Below are positions 45,887 through 54,571 of a stretch of 64,000 nt of DNA, one piece after another. Under the pieces are notes generated by a model, which worked only from the letters and a program-made list of their open reading frames with translations, was not told the origin of the DNA and searched no databases. Origin of the DNA: Treponema pedis (GTDB lineage Bacteria > Spirochaetota > Spirochaetia > Treponematales > Treponemataceae); the NCBI RefSeq assembly GCF_017161325.1, contig NZ_CP045670.1:2783367-2847366 (forward strand), written 5' to 3'. Made by a program: the position numbers and the translations under genes. Within the stretch, counting starts at the first letter, position 1, and each line of letters starts with the position of its first letter.

Positions 45887-45927
45887 TAACTATCGGTCAT
45901 TATATAACCGCCGGTTAGTTTTGTCAA
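45887..45927 (-). promoter_or_regulatory. TetR promoter with operator in the spacer
   Basis: On the minus strand TTGACA (plus 45922-45927), a 17-bp spacer and TATAAT (plus 45899-45904). The spacer contains TAACCGCCGGTTA (45905-45917), palindromic about its central base. A degenerate copy TAACTATCGGTCA lies at 45887-45899, 18 bp centre to centre. Binding would block both hexamers. Confidence 0.75.
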
Positions 45928-45965
45928 GCGGTAAACCGCAAGACAATTTATATATAATTACGATT

Positions 45966-46631
45966 TTATTTTTTTTCTACAAAAATATTTTCTAAAAGCA
46001 AGACGGAACAGGATAAGTTTTTTCCGTCCAATAATATTTCGGCTAAACCCGAAGCTTCATTTTTGTTTATTAAAACCGCTTCGGAGCCTAATTTTAAATT
46101 TATTTTTTTGTAATATTCAAACCGCTCTTTTGAACCGGTAAGTTTTACTACATTTAATTTAATTCCGTACTCCGAATCTTTTAATGAAAAATCCGATTTT
46201 ATATATTCGCTTTGGTTTTTTTTAGGAATAACCGCACCGTGAGGGTCCCGTTCGGGATTTCCCAAGTATAAATCTATTATATCTATCAGCTTATCGGAAG
46301 CGGCATGTTCAATATTTTCCGCTTCGTTATGAATATCTTCCCAATTCATATTAAGCGTTTTATATAAAAAAGTTTCTATCAATCTATGCCGCCTTAAAAT
46401 ATTAAGACCGTACATTTTTCCTCTTTCCGTTAAAGAACAGCCGGCACGGCTTTTGTGCATTATGTAACCGTCCTTTTCCAATTTTTTTACCATAGAAGTT
46501 GCGGTGCCCGGGGTTACATTTAAAAGTTTTGCAATTTCTCCGTTTGTAATTACCGTACCGTTATTATCCGATAAATATTTTACAATGGCTTTTAAATAAT
46601 TTTCAGCAGTTATTTCGGAAATAAGCGACAT
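45966..46631 (-). CDS. troR: Metal-dependent repressor TroR (DtxR family)
   Basis: 221 residues. An N-terminal winged helix (TNGEIAKLLNVTPGTATSMVKKL), a dimerisation and metal-binding domain with the His/Glu cluster NEAENIEHAASDKL and the DPHGAVIP element, and a C-terminal SH3-like (FeoA-type) domain. In Treponema this is the manganese- or iron-responsive repressor of the tro operon. AGGAGG precedes the ATG. It is the last tro gene, separated from troD by 142 bp that contain hairpins. Confidence 0.92.
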   Translation of the reverse strand: MSLISEITAENYLKAIVKYLSDNNGTVITNGEIAKLLNVTPGTATSMVKKLEKDGYIMHKSRAGCSLTERGKMYGLNILRRHRLIETFLYKTLNMNWEDIHNEAENIEHAASDKLIDIIDLYLGNPERDPHGAVIPKKNQSEYIKSDFSLKDSEYGIKLNVVKLTGSKERFEYYKKINLKLGSEAVLINKNEASGLAEILLDGKNLSCSVLLLENIFVEKK

Positions 46632-46679
46632 AAAATCCTCCTATAAAAACTTTAAAAAAAATTACTCAAAAAAAGTTTT

Positions 46680-46760
46680 CAGTCCATTTGTAAGCCCTTG
46701 CCCTACAAACGGGCTTGTAACAATCGATGTTTGCCGAAACGACAAACTCGAAAAATAAAC
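46680..46760. repeat. Hairpin pair in the troD-troR gap
   Basis: AAGCCC paired with GGGCTT, then GTTTG paired with CAAAC (an H3-like hairpin). Both are related to the 33504 module. The stretch has no open frame. Confidence 0.5.
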
Positions 46761-46773
46761 GGAAAGACTTCAC

Positions 46774-47872
46774 TTAAATATTTAAAAGAGAATTTACCGC
46801 CTCCGTTTTTCCTTTAGGCAGTAAAACTAAAATTCCGTTTTCTTTTTTTATATATTCCATTTTTTCGGCTTGCATTACAACCGCCCCGGCCGTTTTTTTA
46901 CTCATATTTATATGCTCGGTTAAATGTTCTTCTCTGCATTCATACTTCATACTTTCGGAACCCTGATGATGAAGTAAATGAATAACAAGCATTTTTACAA
47001 AAAATTCGATTTTTAATTTTCTTTTTTTATTTGTTTAAAAATAAGTCCGTGCCCGGGTGAAAATAAATAGACAGCCGCAAATATAATTCCCGTCATTAAG
47101 GATATTGCCCCGGCGATACTGCCGTCTATTTTAATTGCAAGGTAAAATCCGCTTATTGATGCAATACATGCGATAATTACGGAAACAATCAGTGTGTAAA
47201 GCAAGTTATCGGTAAGCAATAAAGACGCTCCGGCAGGAGCAATCATTAAGGCCGTTACCAAAACCGCTCCTGCGGAATCAAAGGCTCCTACGCAGGTTAG
47301 CGTTACCGCAAACATTAGCCCGTAATGTAATTTAGCGGGACTAAAACCGGACAATTGCGCGGAAGCGGGGTCGAAGGTTGTAAATTTAAGTTCTTTAAAA
47401 AATAAAATTATAAAATTAAATCGAAGATTAAAATTAAACTCATTTGAATCAAGCTCTTAGGTAAAGAAAACCCTAAGAAATTTATTCTATCGAACGGAGC
47501 AAATGCAATTTCTCCCAATAAAACGGAATCCGTATCCAAATGAATATTGCCTGCATACAGCGAAACGGCTATTACGCCCAAACCGAATAAAAAAGGAAAA
47601 ACCAAACCTATTGCCGCATCGCTTTTAATAAGTTTTGTTTTTTGCAAAAGCTCTGTAAATAAAACCGAAACAAACCCGGCAACAACGGCACCTGCAATCG
47701 GAAGCATCGAATTAAAGCTTTTACTTATAAAAAAGCCCAAAACTATTCCTATTAAAATTGAATGACTTATAGCGTCGCTCATTAAAGACATTTTACGTAA
47801 AACTAAGAATACTCCGCATAAAGCGCAAGATGAAGAAACAAGACTTGCAATAACTATAATTTCCATATTCAT
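46774..47872 (-). pseudogene. troD: Metal ABC transporter permease TroD with C-terminal winged-helix extension, two frameshifts
   Basis: Three frames together make one permease of about 366 residues. The N-terminal 154 residues are at 47408-47872, the middle at 47013-47354 and the C-terminal 72 at 46774-46992. Adding one T at the run 47412-47415 restores ...IFDLIFIILFFKELKFTTFDP into the second piece. Adding one A at the run 47022-47028 joins QIKKRK to IEFFVKMLVIHLLHHQG. The length equals that of known TroD proteins. The C-terminal piece is a DtxR-like winged helix, typical of TroD-type permeases, not a separate gene. It is either a real double mutation or homopolymer sequencing error. Confidence 0.85.
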
Positions 47873-47877
47873 AAATT

Positions 47878-48753
47878 TTACGCCTTAAATCTTTTTAAAT
47901 ATTTATGTAATATACCGCGTGTAGGACTTAAAAAAACGGAAAGCACCGCTATAGCGGTTAAACAACAAACAATAACGGGCCCTGTAGAAAGTTTTACTAC
48001 CCTTGAAGAGATAACCGAACCTACTATTCCTGAAACGGCACCGAAAACCGATGAAAGGGTACACATAATACCCAGCTTGTTTGTCCACTGTCTTGCGGCG
48101 GCGGCAGGGGCCATAAGCAAGGCGCTCATCAAAATTACTCCTACAGCCTGTATCCCTATTACTATAGTAATAACAATTAAAACCGTTAAAACGGCTTCTA
48201 TAATTTTCGGAGGGAATCCGATGGAATGAGTAAAATCGTTGTCGAAGGTGGAAACTTTTAACTCTTTCCAAAACAATAAAATAACTGCAAATAAAATCAA
48301 TTCGGTATAAAAAATGATTGTAACATCGCTGTGTATAATTGTCGCCGCCTGTCCGAAAATAAATTTATCCAACCCCGCCTTTGCGGCACCCGGAAATTTT
48401 TGCACATAGGTTAAAAGTAAAATACCCAGACCTAAAAAAACACCCAAAACAATCGCCTGAGCGGCATCGGTATCCAATTTTGAAGTGTTTACAATTAGGT
48501 TTATAAAAAGAGCTCCCAGCAATCCTGAAATACCGGCACCTATTAAAAGCGGAAGGGTAATTTTTGAACCCGTAACTATAAAAGCAATTACAATCCCCGG
48601 AAGAGCCGCATGAGAGACGGCATCGCCCAGTAAACTTTGCTTACGTAAAACTGCAAAAGTTCCGACAAAGCCCGAGCCCATTCCTAAAAACATTGTACCT
48701 AAAAAAACATTCCGTAAGGTATAATCCGAAAAAAAAGCCGTTATACCGCACAT
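47878..48753 (-). CDS. troC: Metal ABC transporter permease TroC
   Basis: 291 residues with about eight to nine membrane helices of the ABC-3 family, including [12 protein letters not shown] and the cytoplasmic coupling segment DAAQAIVLG. It forms the membrane channel for manganese, zinc or iron with TroD and TroB. It overlaps troB by 13 bp and precedes troD by 5 bp. GGAGCAG precedes the ATG. Confidence 0.93.
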   Translation of the reverse strand: MCGITAFFSDYTLRNVFLGTMFLGMGSGFVGTFAVLRKQSLLGDAVSHAALPGIVIAFIVTGSKITLPLLIGAGISGLLGALFINLIVNTSKLDTDAAQAIVLGVFLGLGILLLTYVQKFPGAAKAGLDKFIFGQAATIIHSDVTIIFYTELILFAVILLFWKELKVSTFDNDFTHSIGFPPKIIEAVLTVLIVITIVIGIQAVGVILMSALLMAPAAAARQWTNKLGIMCTLSSVFGAVSGIVGSVISSRVVKLSTGPVIVCCLTAIAVLSVFLSPTRGILHKYLKRFKA

Positions 48754-49526
48754 ATCTGCTCCGAAGAATACGCAGCCCGCCCGCCATAAGTTATACGTAA
48801 ATTATCCTGTGTAAAAACCTCTTCTACCGCCCCTTCTTTTATTAAATGAACATTTAACAAAAGAACCCTGTCAAAATAATCTTTTACGGTTTGTAAATCG
48901 TGATGAACTACCAAAAGAGTTTTGCCCGATTGCTTTAATTCTTTTAACAATCTTACTATTGCCTGTTCCGTTGCGGCATCTACACCTTGAAAAGGCTCGT
49001 CCATAAAGTAAAGCTCCGCATTTTGAACAAGTGCCCTTGCAAGAAAAATGCGCTGCTGCTGTCCGCCTGAAAGCTCGCTTATTTGCCTTGAAGCAAATTC
49101 TGCCATACCGACTTTTTCAAGAGCCGAATAAGTTTGTTCTTTTTCAAGTTTACCGGGACGTTTAATCCAACCGAGTTTTCCGTAAGAACCCATAAGCACA
49201 ACATCGAAAACCGTAGTGGGAAAATCCCAATCTACCGAGCTTCTCTGAGGAATATAAGCTACACGCTTCCGTTGGCTTTTAAAGCTTTTTCCGAATACCC
49301 TTATCTCACCCGAAGCGACGGGAAGAATTCCCATTATAGCTTTTAACAGAGTGGATTTTCCCGCTCCGTTAGGCCCTATGACGGCTTCCATCGAGCCTTG
49401 AGGAACTCGGATATCGATATCCCAAAGTACCGGCTTTTCGCGATAAGCCATTGTTAAATCGGAAACGGAAACCGCAGGGCAATCCTTATCGGCAGCCGAT
49501 TGACTATTCTTATTGTTTTTTATCAT
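48741..49526 (-). CDS. troB: Metal ABC transporter ATP-binding protein TroB
   Basis: 261 residues from the ATG at 49524-49526. Walker [10 protein letters not shown], the signature LSGGQQQRI, Walker B LYFMDEP and the H-loop VVHHDLQT are all present. An upstream TTG (49634) would give 36 extra N-terminal residues rich in basic and hydrophobic residues that do not look like the family; its lead region also contains a GCCGGT/ACCGGC hairpin, so I treat that part as leader. The ribosome site at the ATG is weak. The protein powers manganese, zinc or iron uptake with TroC-TroD. Confidence 0.9.
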   Translation of the reverse strand: MIKNNKNSQSAADKDCPAVSVSDLTMAYREKPVLWDIDIRVPQGSMEAVIGPNGAGKSTLLKAIMGILPVASGEIRVFGKSFKSQRKRVAYIPQRSSVDWDFPTTVFDVVLMGSYGKLGWIKRPGKLEKEQTYSALEKVGMAEFASRQISELSGGQQQRIFLARALVQNAELYFMDEPFQGVDAATEQAIVRLLKELKQSGKTLLVVHHDLQTVKDYFDRVLLLNVHLIKEGAVEEVFTQDNLRITYGGRAAYSSEQICAV

Positions 49527-49637
49527 CGCAAGTGTTTTATCTTTTCTTAGGTTAAAACCGAATCGGGAGCTATGTTTACTTAAAGACAGAGCTCCGTTTT
49601 TAAGCCGGTACGGTAACCCCCGCACCGGCGGCAAAAA

Positions 49638-50579
49638 TTATTTTTTCATTGCTTCCGCAATAGTATCTATATTGTGCGTAAGCATACCGATATATGTTCC
49701 TTCAAAGGTTCCCTCATCTCCCATAGCATCGGAAAACAGCTCTCCGCCTATTTGAACCTCATACCCGCGGGAGCTTACTGCGGATTGAAGGGCTTTTATA
49801 TTTTTTTCCGGGACGGAGCTTTCAACAAAAATTGCAGGCAGTTTTCTTTCTGCAATAAAATCCGCCAAATCCTGAACATCTTTCGTACCGGCTTCGGTTA
49901 CCGTACTTATACCCTGTAAGCCCCTTACTTCAAAACCGTAAGCCTTACTGAAATAGTTAAAAGCATCGTGAGCGGTAACTAAAACCCGTTTTTCTTCAGG
50001 GATTTCAGCCGCCTTCTTTTTTATATAAGAATCAAGCTCTTCAAGTTTTTTTAAATAAGCGTTATAATTTTCGGTAAATATATCCTTTTTTTCGGGGGCG
50101 GTTTTACACAAACCTTCATAAACCGAAGTTACCGCATACTTCCATAAAGAAACGTCAAACCATACGTGGGGGTCGAATTCGGATTCTTCAAACGGAAGAA
50201 GATTTTCCGAAGGTATACTTTCGGAGACGGCAACGGTATTACGGGTTTCGGAAAGTTTTTTTAAAACATCGCTCATTTTCGCTTCGAGATGAAGCCCGTT
50301 GTAAAAAATTAAATCGGCTTTTTCGAGCTTCGTAATATCACCCGCGCTTGCCCTATAAAGGTGAGGGTCAACACCCGCTCCCATAAGAGCCGTAACCTCA
50401 ACTTCTTGCCCGCCGATTTCCTTTACCGTATCCGCAATCATACCGACGGTTACGGTAACCCGTATTTTTTTACTTTCCCGCCCCATACTTGCCGCTTCGT
50501 CTTTTTTTGTGCAGCTTAAAGTAAATAAAGCGGCAGAAAAGGCAAGCATTATAAAAATAATTCTTTTTGTTTGTTTCAT
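49638..50579 (-). CDS. troA: Metal-binding lipoprotein TroA
   Basis: 313 residues from the ATG at 50577-50579, behind GGAG; a start 51 bp upstream is possible but has no ribosome site and delays the signal peptide. The lipobox TLSC puts the lipid anchor at Cys23. The four ligands of cluster A-I metal-binding proteins are seen: His in VDPHLY, His in FDPHVWFD, His in TAHDAFNYF and Asp in LFSDAMGDEG. It delivers Mn, Zn or Fe to TroBCD. First gene of the tro operon. Confidence 0.95.
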   Translation of the reverse strand: MKQTKRIIFIMLAFSAALFTLSCTKKDEAASMGRESKKIRVTVTVGMIADTVKEIGGQEVEVTALMGAGVDPHLYRASAGDITKLEKADLIFYNGLHLEAKMSDVLKKLSETRNTVAVSESIPSENLLPFEESEFDPHVWFDVSLWKYAVTSVYEGLCKTAPEKKDIFTENYNAYLKKLEELDSYIKKKAAEIPEEKRVLVTAHDAFNYFSKAYGFEVRGLQGISTVTEAGTKDVQDLADFIAERKLPAIFVESSVPEKNIKALQSAVSSRGYEVQIGGELFSDAMGDEGTFEGTYIGMLTHNIDTIAEAMKK

Positions 50580-50594
50580 AAAATTTCTCCTATT

Positions 50595-50625
50595 TTTTGA
50601 TATATCAAAATTATATTTATAAGTT
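50595..50625 (-). promoter_or_regulatory. Probable TroR operator and promoter of troA
   Basis: A perfect 16-bp palindrome, TTTTGATATATCAAAA, lies at 50595-50610. TATAAT (plus 50610-50615) directly precedes it on the minus strand, so the palindrome should cover the transcription start. A further half-site ATCAAAA lies near 50625. In T. pallidum TroR binds an inverted repeat overlapping the troA promoter. A clear minus-35 is not visible. Confidence 0.6.
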
Positions 50626-50686
50626 ATCAAAAAATAAAAAATAAGTCAATAGGAAATGTAAATGCCGCTTATTTTAAGCGGAAAGC

Positions 50687-50723
50687 AAAAAAAATCCCTG
50701 CAAACAAAAAAGTTTGCAGGGAT
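50687..50723 (-). terminator. Terminator of the msp gene
   Basis: ATCCCTGCAAAC (seen on the minus strand) pairs with GTTTGCAGGGAT, followed by a run of T. It lies 43 bp after the msp stop and insulates troA. A CCGCTT/AAGCGG hairpin follows at 50665-50681. Confidence 0.85.
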
Positions 50724-50765
50724 ACTTGCCGCAAAACGGCAAACTAAGCTAAGTTAAACAAAGCC

Positions 50766-52466
50766 TTAGTATGTGATTTTTGCGGAAAGAATAAAGCGTC
50801 CGTTATCGGCTTTATGTTGACAAGGAGCTGACCTCCATTGACCTGCACCGAACATTAAACCGTTTCCCATTACAGCACCCGGAGCAAAAGCCTTTCCGTG
50901 TGACCAGTTTAAATCAATGGTAAGTCTTTCCATAGGGCTAACGGCAAGACCTACTTTATAAGCTAAACCAAAGTATCGTTTTTGTTCGCTTTTAGGAGTA
51001 TCATCACTATAAATACTGCTGTTTGTTTCACCCCACAAGTCTGCATAGGGCTTAATCCAAATGGAATCCGTAAGCATAGCCTTATAACCTGCACCTACAT
51101 TTAAACCGAGAGGGAGAAGCCAACCGTTCTCTCTGTCTTCTTTTGAAATTTTATGAAGAAGACCGAATACATTTAACCTTGCATGTAAATCCAAGCCTTC
51201 AACTGCAGGAAGACCTGAGTATCCGACTGTAAAGGCAATATCGGTAATACCGCGTCCGGGTTTACTTCCGTCAGCAAGAGGCTTTTCTTCAACTCCGCCT
51301 TTTCCGTCAGATACAAGATTTAATTTATACGGATCAAATGTACTGCCGTTTCCGTAAGGAGTTCCGTCCGAAGATACATATAAACCTGCATCTATTGTTC
51401 CGGCCTTTGAATTCTTATATTCCGTTCCGAAGCCCAATGCCCATGCAAACAGGGGAACTGAAACATCCGAGGTCTTCTTAAAGGCATGGCCTCCGTCAAA
51501 GCCCAACTTAAACATTAATCCGTCAATAGGCTCGGATTTAATCATTGCGCCTACATTCATAACGCGCATATCATCAAAATTGGATTCGACATCCGTTCTG
51601 TACGAACCGGCCGTGTCAAATGTCATATTGAAATTTGCATCAACAGTTAAATATTTTTCGACGGGAGCCATGTGGAAGTCTATACCTAAACCGTAATGAC
51701 CGTTCATCCTGTATCGATAATAAGAGCTCTTATATATCATGTACTGACCGGAGGGAACACGTTTCCAACCCGGACCTGTTGCTACAACCTTACCGCTCAT
51801 ATCTCTAAGTTCATGACCGTCTTTTACATATATTGAACCTGTTCCGTTAACACGGTTAGCCTTTACGGTAACCGTCTCAACATATTCGGCACCTAAAGAT
51901 CCGTCTCTGTCCTTCCATGAACCGTTTGAAGTAAATTTAATACCTACGTCAAGGTCCATCAAATCGGGGTTTGCATAACCGATTTTCGTACCGTAGCCGC
52001 CGAAACCGGAATTAAAAATACCGTAGTTATCATCGGTTATTAACGAAGTTGCGTCCGCCGCATACTTGGTTTTCATTTCGGGAGCATTGTATACGGTAAT
52101 ATATGCACCGTAAAACACGATTTTGGCTTCAACTTTATCAATTTTTCCTGTAGCCTTTGCTGCTTTTAAGTCGGCTTCAAGTCCGAGTTTTACGCCGTCA
52201 AGGTTAATAAGAGCATAAACATCTCCTTCACCTTTTTTAGAACCGCTTTTTACAAAGGGCAAACTGACCGAAGCCGTTGCTTCATTTAAAAAGCCGTGCG
52301 AAATCAGTGCCGAACCGTATTTATCGGTACCGTAACCGAGATCAATACCCCACGACAGTGTAGCACTGCCCTTAAATACAGGCGCAGGCATTTCAGGTGC
52401 ATCTTGGGCAAATACAGCTCCGCCCACTAGAACCAAAGCAATTAAAATTGACAGAATTTTTTTCAT
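50766..52466 (-). CDS. msp: Major outer sheath protein, Msp/Tpr family
   Basis: 566 residues. A signal peptide ends VFAQ (about residue 21), followed by a Msp N-terminal domain beginning with KGSATLSWGIDLGYGT. The central region is variable, with lysine- and glycine-rich loops such as YMIYKSSYYRYRMNGHYGL. The C-terminal domain has repeated beta-strands and ends FILSAKITY, an outer-membrane insertion signal. This matches the treponemal MOSP/Tpr family (T. denticola Msp, T. pallidum Tpr), a porin-like adhesin and major antigen. It has a consensus promoter and a strong AAGGAGG site, so it should be highly expressed. It is terminated just before the tro operon. Confidence 0.9.
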   Translation of the reverse strand: MKKILSILIALVLVGGAVFAQDAPEMPAPVFKGSATLSWGIDLGYGTDKYGSALISHGFLNEATASVSLPFVKSGSKKGEGDVYALINLDGVKLGLEADLKAAKATGKIDKVEAKIVFYGAYITVYNAPEMKTKYAADATSLITDDNYGIFNSGFGGYGTKIGYANPDLMDLDVGIKFTSNGSWKDRDGSLGAEYVETVTVKANRVNGTGSIYVKDGHELRDMSGKVVATGPGWKRVPSGQYMIYKSSYYRYRMNGHYGLGIDFHMAPVEKYLTVDANFNMTFDTAGSYRTDVESNFDDMRVMNVGAMIKSEPIDGLMFKLGFDGGHAFKKTSDVSVPLFAWALGFGTEYKNSKAGTIDAGLYVSSDGTPYGNGSTFDPYKLNLVSDGKGGVEEKPLADGSKPGRGITDIAFTVGYSGLPAVEGLDLHARLNVFGLLHKISKEDRENGWLLPLGLNVGAGYKAMLTDSIWIKPYADLWGETNSSIYSDDTPKSEQKRYFGLAYKVGLAVSPMERLTIDLNWSHGKAFAPGAVMGNGLMFGAGQWRSAPCQHKADNGRFILSAKITY

Positions 52467-52501
52467 AGAAAAAATCCCTCCTTAATTTAAGTGATGAGAT
52501 A

Positions 52502-52530
52502 ATTCTAACATAAAATTTTTCACCTGTCAA
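52502..52530 (-). promoter_or_regulatory. Promoter of msp
   Basis: On the minus strand TTGACA (plus 52525-52530), 17-bp spacer, TAGAAT (plus 52502-52507), 36 bp before the msp ATG. Confidence 0.75.
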
Positions 52531-52628
52531 GCAAAATTTAAAAAAAGTTACACAATTTTAAAAAAATTATTAAAATTTATTTATCGCCCGAATTTTAAGT
52601 ATGAAGGAAAAACCCATACACTTATTCC

Positions 52629-52805
52629 GAAAATCCTTAGCGGTTAAAATAAAACCGCAAAGCTCGCAGAGTACGCAAAGAGGGAATAGGGGTCTTGCAC
52701 ACGGCACCACAAAAAGCCTTAGCGTCCTTAGTGCTCTTAGCGGTCTTAGCGGTTATAAAAACAAACCGCAGAGCACGCAGAGTACGTAAAGAGGGAATAG
52801 AGGGG
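52629..52805. repeat. Direct repeat pair of about 55 bp with TTAGCGG and CCGCAGAG motifs
   Basis: Two similar units, at 52629-52690 and 52745-52805, each begin TTAGCGGTTA and continue with an ACCGCA-GCAGAGTACG core and a GAGGGAATAG end. Between them lies a CTTAGCG-type stretch resembling the reverse complement of the core. This is a dispersed repeat type seen near accessory genes. Apart from the repeats, 52531-53565 holds no gene. Confidence 0.65.
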
Positions 52806-52848
52806 CTTATTAAACGCACAGTGTAACGGTATAAGGTTAGTCGGTCTT

Positions 52849-52917
52849 ACCACATAAGGTAAGACAGACGAACCACATAGGGTAAGACAGACGAACCACA
52901 TAGGGTAAGACAGAGTT
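52849..52917. repeat. Three tandem 23-bp repeats
   Basis: Units 52849-52871, 52872-52894 and 52895-52917 share ACCACATAGGGTAAGACAGA with one or two differences; the third diverges at its end and a fourth partial unit starts at 52918. They follow each other without spacers, so this is a small minisatellite, not a CRISPR array. Confidence 0.8.
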
Positions 52918-53009
52918 ACCGCATAACGATGGACGGTCTATACACGTAATGGGGAATTGGACATTACCCGTTAAAAAAGGAGGCTTATTTTAGACAATGC
53001 AAATAGCAT

Positions 53010-53170
53010 TGTCTAAAAATGCCGGTCGAGTTTGTAAAACAAACTCTCAATATTATATGCCGTTTCTCACTACGTTGCGAAACGGCGGAACATAAGCAAG
53101 CGGAAAAATATCAATTTTTGAGCCTTGCTTATTTTATAGGAACATCGGCAAAGCAAACGCCTTACCGATT
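53010..53170. repeat. Intergenic hairpin module, reversed order relative to 33504
   Basis: The hairpins here are GAGTTTG paired with CAAACTC, then GCCGTTTC paired with GAAACGGC, then AAGCAAG paired with CTTGCTT. They match H3, H2 and H1 of the 33504 module in reverse order. The stem sequences differ from the other copies while pairing is preserved. Confidence 0.65.
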
Positions 53171-53219
53171 GGCAAACCACCCCCTCGTACACAAGCAAAG
53201 CGCGTCAGCGCCTTTGCCG

Positions 53220-53520
53220 CAAACCTAAGCGGGAGCGGACAGGACGTCCGCCGGAACAGCCCCGGCGCGAGTTTTCTTGTAAGAAAACTCGAAGCCCAAA
53301 AAGGTACAGGACGTACCTTTTTAATCGAACATCACACGGTTAAATACCGGGGATTCCAAAGGGGACACCCCTTTGGCAGCGTTGAAAAGGAGATAGGGGG
53401 TCGTAGGGGGAAAGAGGGAAACTTGCGTCTGACAAGTGTCTCTCTTTCCCCCTACAAAACCGAAGGGGGCTAAGGGGAACCTTCCCCTTACAACACGGTT
53501 CGCCTCTCCCCCTTTTAAAT
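53220..53520. other. GC-richer hairpin cluster upstream of the Rpn gene
   Basis: A run of inverted repeats: GAGTTTTCTT paired with AAGAAAACTC (53270-53293), AAAAAGGTAC paired with GTACCTTTTT (53298-53322), CCAAAGGGG paired with CCCCTTTGG (53358-53378), and AAGGGG paired with CCCCTT near 53472-53490. The stretch is visibly richer in G and C than its surroundings. No open frame of convincing codon use is present. Confidence 0.6.
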
Positions 53521-53565
53521 CCCCGCATATTATGCTATACTTAACAGTGAGGAGGGACAGACCTG

Positions 53566-54402
53566 ATGAGTAAGAGCTTTGACGAACTGACAATTGTCGA
53601 TGATTATATGTTTTACCGCGTTATGGAAGACACCGATATCTGCAAAACGCTTCTTAACATCGTCTTGCGCGGTAAAGCCGAAACGATAACCGAAATCGAA
53701 CTGCAAAAAACCCTTGCCGACGCTGGCAGAGCCAAAGGAGTGCGCTTCGACGTATGGGCAAAAACTCTAAGCGGTACAATCTACGATGTGGAAATGCAGG
53801 CAATCAATAAAAACGACCTTGCCCGCCGTATCCGCTACTACCAATCGGCAATCGATGTAAGCGTGTTGGAGCGGAACCAACCTTACGAAAACCTGCCCGA
53901 CTCGTTTATCTTGTTTTTCTGCACCTTTGATTATATGGGAAAAGGCTTGCCCGTTTACACCTTTAAGAGTACATGCGCCGAAAACAAAAATCTCTTACTT
54001 CCCGACGGTATAACGAAAATCATCATCAACAGCAAAGCGGCGGAAAAAGAAGCAAACGCAGAGTTAAAAGCATTTTTACACTATATGAATGGGAAAGAAA
54101 GTAATGACGGCTTTATCCGAAAGATAGAACAGCGGGTAAGAGAAATAAAAGAAAACGAAACATTGAGGAGGGAATATATGCTAATCAACTCATTTGAAAG
54201 AGATGCCCGAAACGACGGCTGGAAAGCAGGTATGCAGGCAGGTATAGCACAAGGCAGAAGTGAAGGTATAGCACAAGGCTTTTCCGACGGGGCGAGGCAA
54301 ACAAAATTGGAAACGGCAAAAGTATTAAAACGGCTTGGCGATTCGGTACAAAAAATAATGCAGGCTACAGGTTTAACCAAAGAAGAAATAGAAAAATTGT
54401 AA
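53566..54402 (+). CDS. Rpn family PD-(D/E)XK nuclease / putative transposase
   Basis: 278 residues. The N-terminal half is the Rpn/YhgA-type nuclease core: a conserved VDDYMFYRVM start and the catalytic FDVWA...YDVEMQ region (Asp and Glu-x-Gln) around residues 60-75. The C-terminus has repeated Gly-Gln-Gly motifs of the AGIAQGRSEGIAQG type, typical of this family. Rpn proteins promote RecA-independent recombination in E. coli and are often called transposases. A GGAGG lies upstream of the ATG. The gene sits in a repeat-rich accessory stretch, which suggests acquisition. Confidence 0.85.
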   Translation: MSKSFDELTIVDDYMFYRVMEDTDICKTLLNIVLRGKAETITEIELQKTLADAGRAKGVRFDVWAKTLSGTIYDVEMQAINKNDLARRIRYYQSAIDVSVLERNQPYENLPDSFILFFCTFDYMGKGLPVYTFKSTCAENKNLLLPDGITKIIINSKAAEKEANAELKAFLHYMNGKESNDGFIRKIEQRVREIKENETLRREYMLINSFERDARNDGWKAGMQAGIAQGRSEGIAQGFSDGARQTKLETAKVLKRLGDSVQKIMQATGLTKEEIEKL

Positions 54403-54525
54403 AAGCCCTTAGTGTGTACACTTAAAAACAAGCCTCAAACCATAACCGTAAGCGGGCTTCCAAAACGATTACAAGCCGATACGGCAATCTAAGCAGTTCG
54501 GCAAACCGAAAAAGATAAAAATTGC

Positions 54526-54554
54526 TTGACATAATATACAAATAGCTGTATATT
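54526..54554 (+). promoter_or_regulatory. Intact promoter-operator of a decayed toxin-antitoxin locus
   Basis: TTGACA at 54526-54531, 17-bp spacer and TATATT at 54549-54554. An inverted repeat, AATATACA (54533-54540) and TGTATATT (54547-54554), covers the spacer and minus-10, as expected for autoregulation by a TA antitoxin. Confidence 0.7.
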
Positions 54555-54571
54555 GTATGCGGGAGATGACT

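Noticed and set aside
46774-46992. Separate small regulator gene in the tro locus
   Set aside because: Its sequence continues TroD in frame after one base is restored and matches the C-terminal winged helix of that permease type.
52601-52819. Reading frames on both strands across the CCGCAGAG repeats
   Set aside because: They are products of the repeat itself, with repeated low-complexity peptides and no ribosome sites.
52849-52928. Possible CRISPR array
   Set aside because: The 23-bp units are adjacent with no spacers, and no cas genes are seen.
53321-53593. Reading frame on the minus strand over the hairpin cluster
   Set aside because: It crosses several palindromes, overlaps the Rpn start, and shows no protein-like composition.
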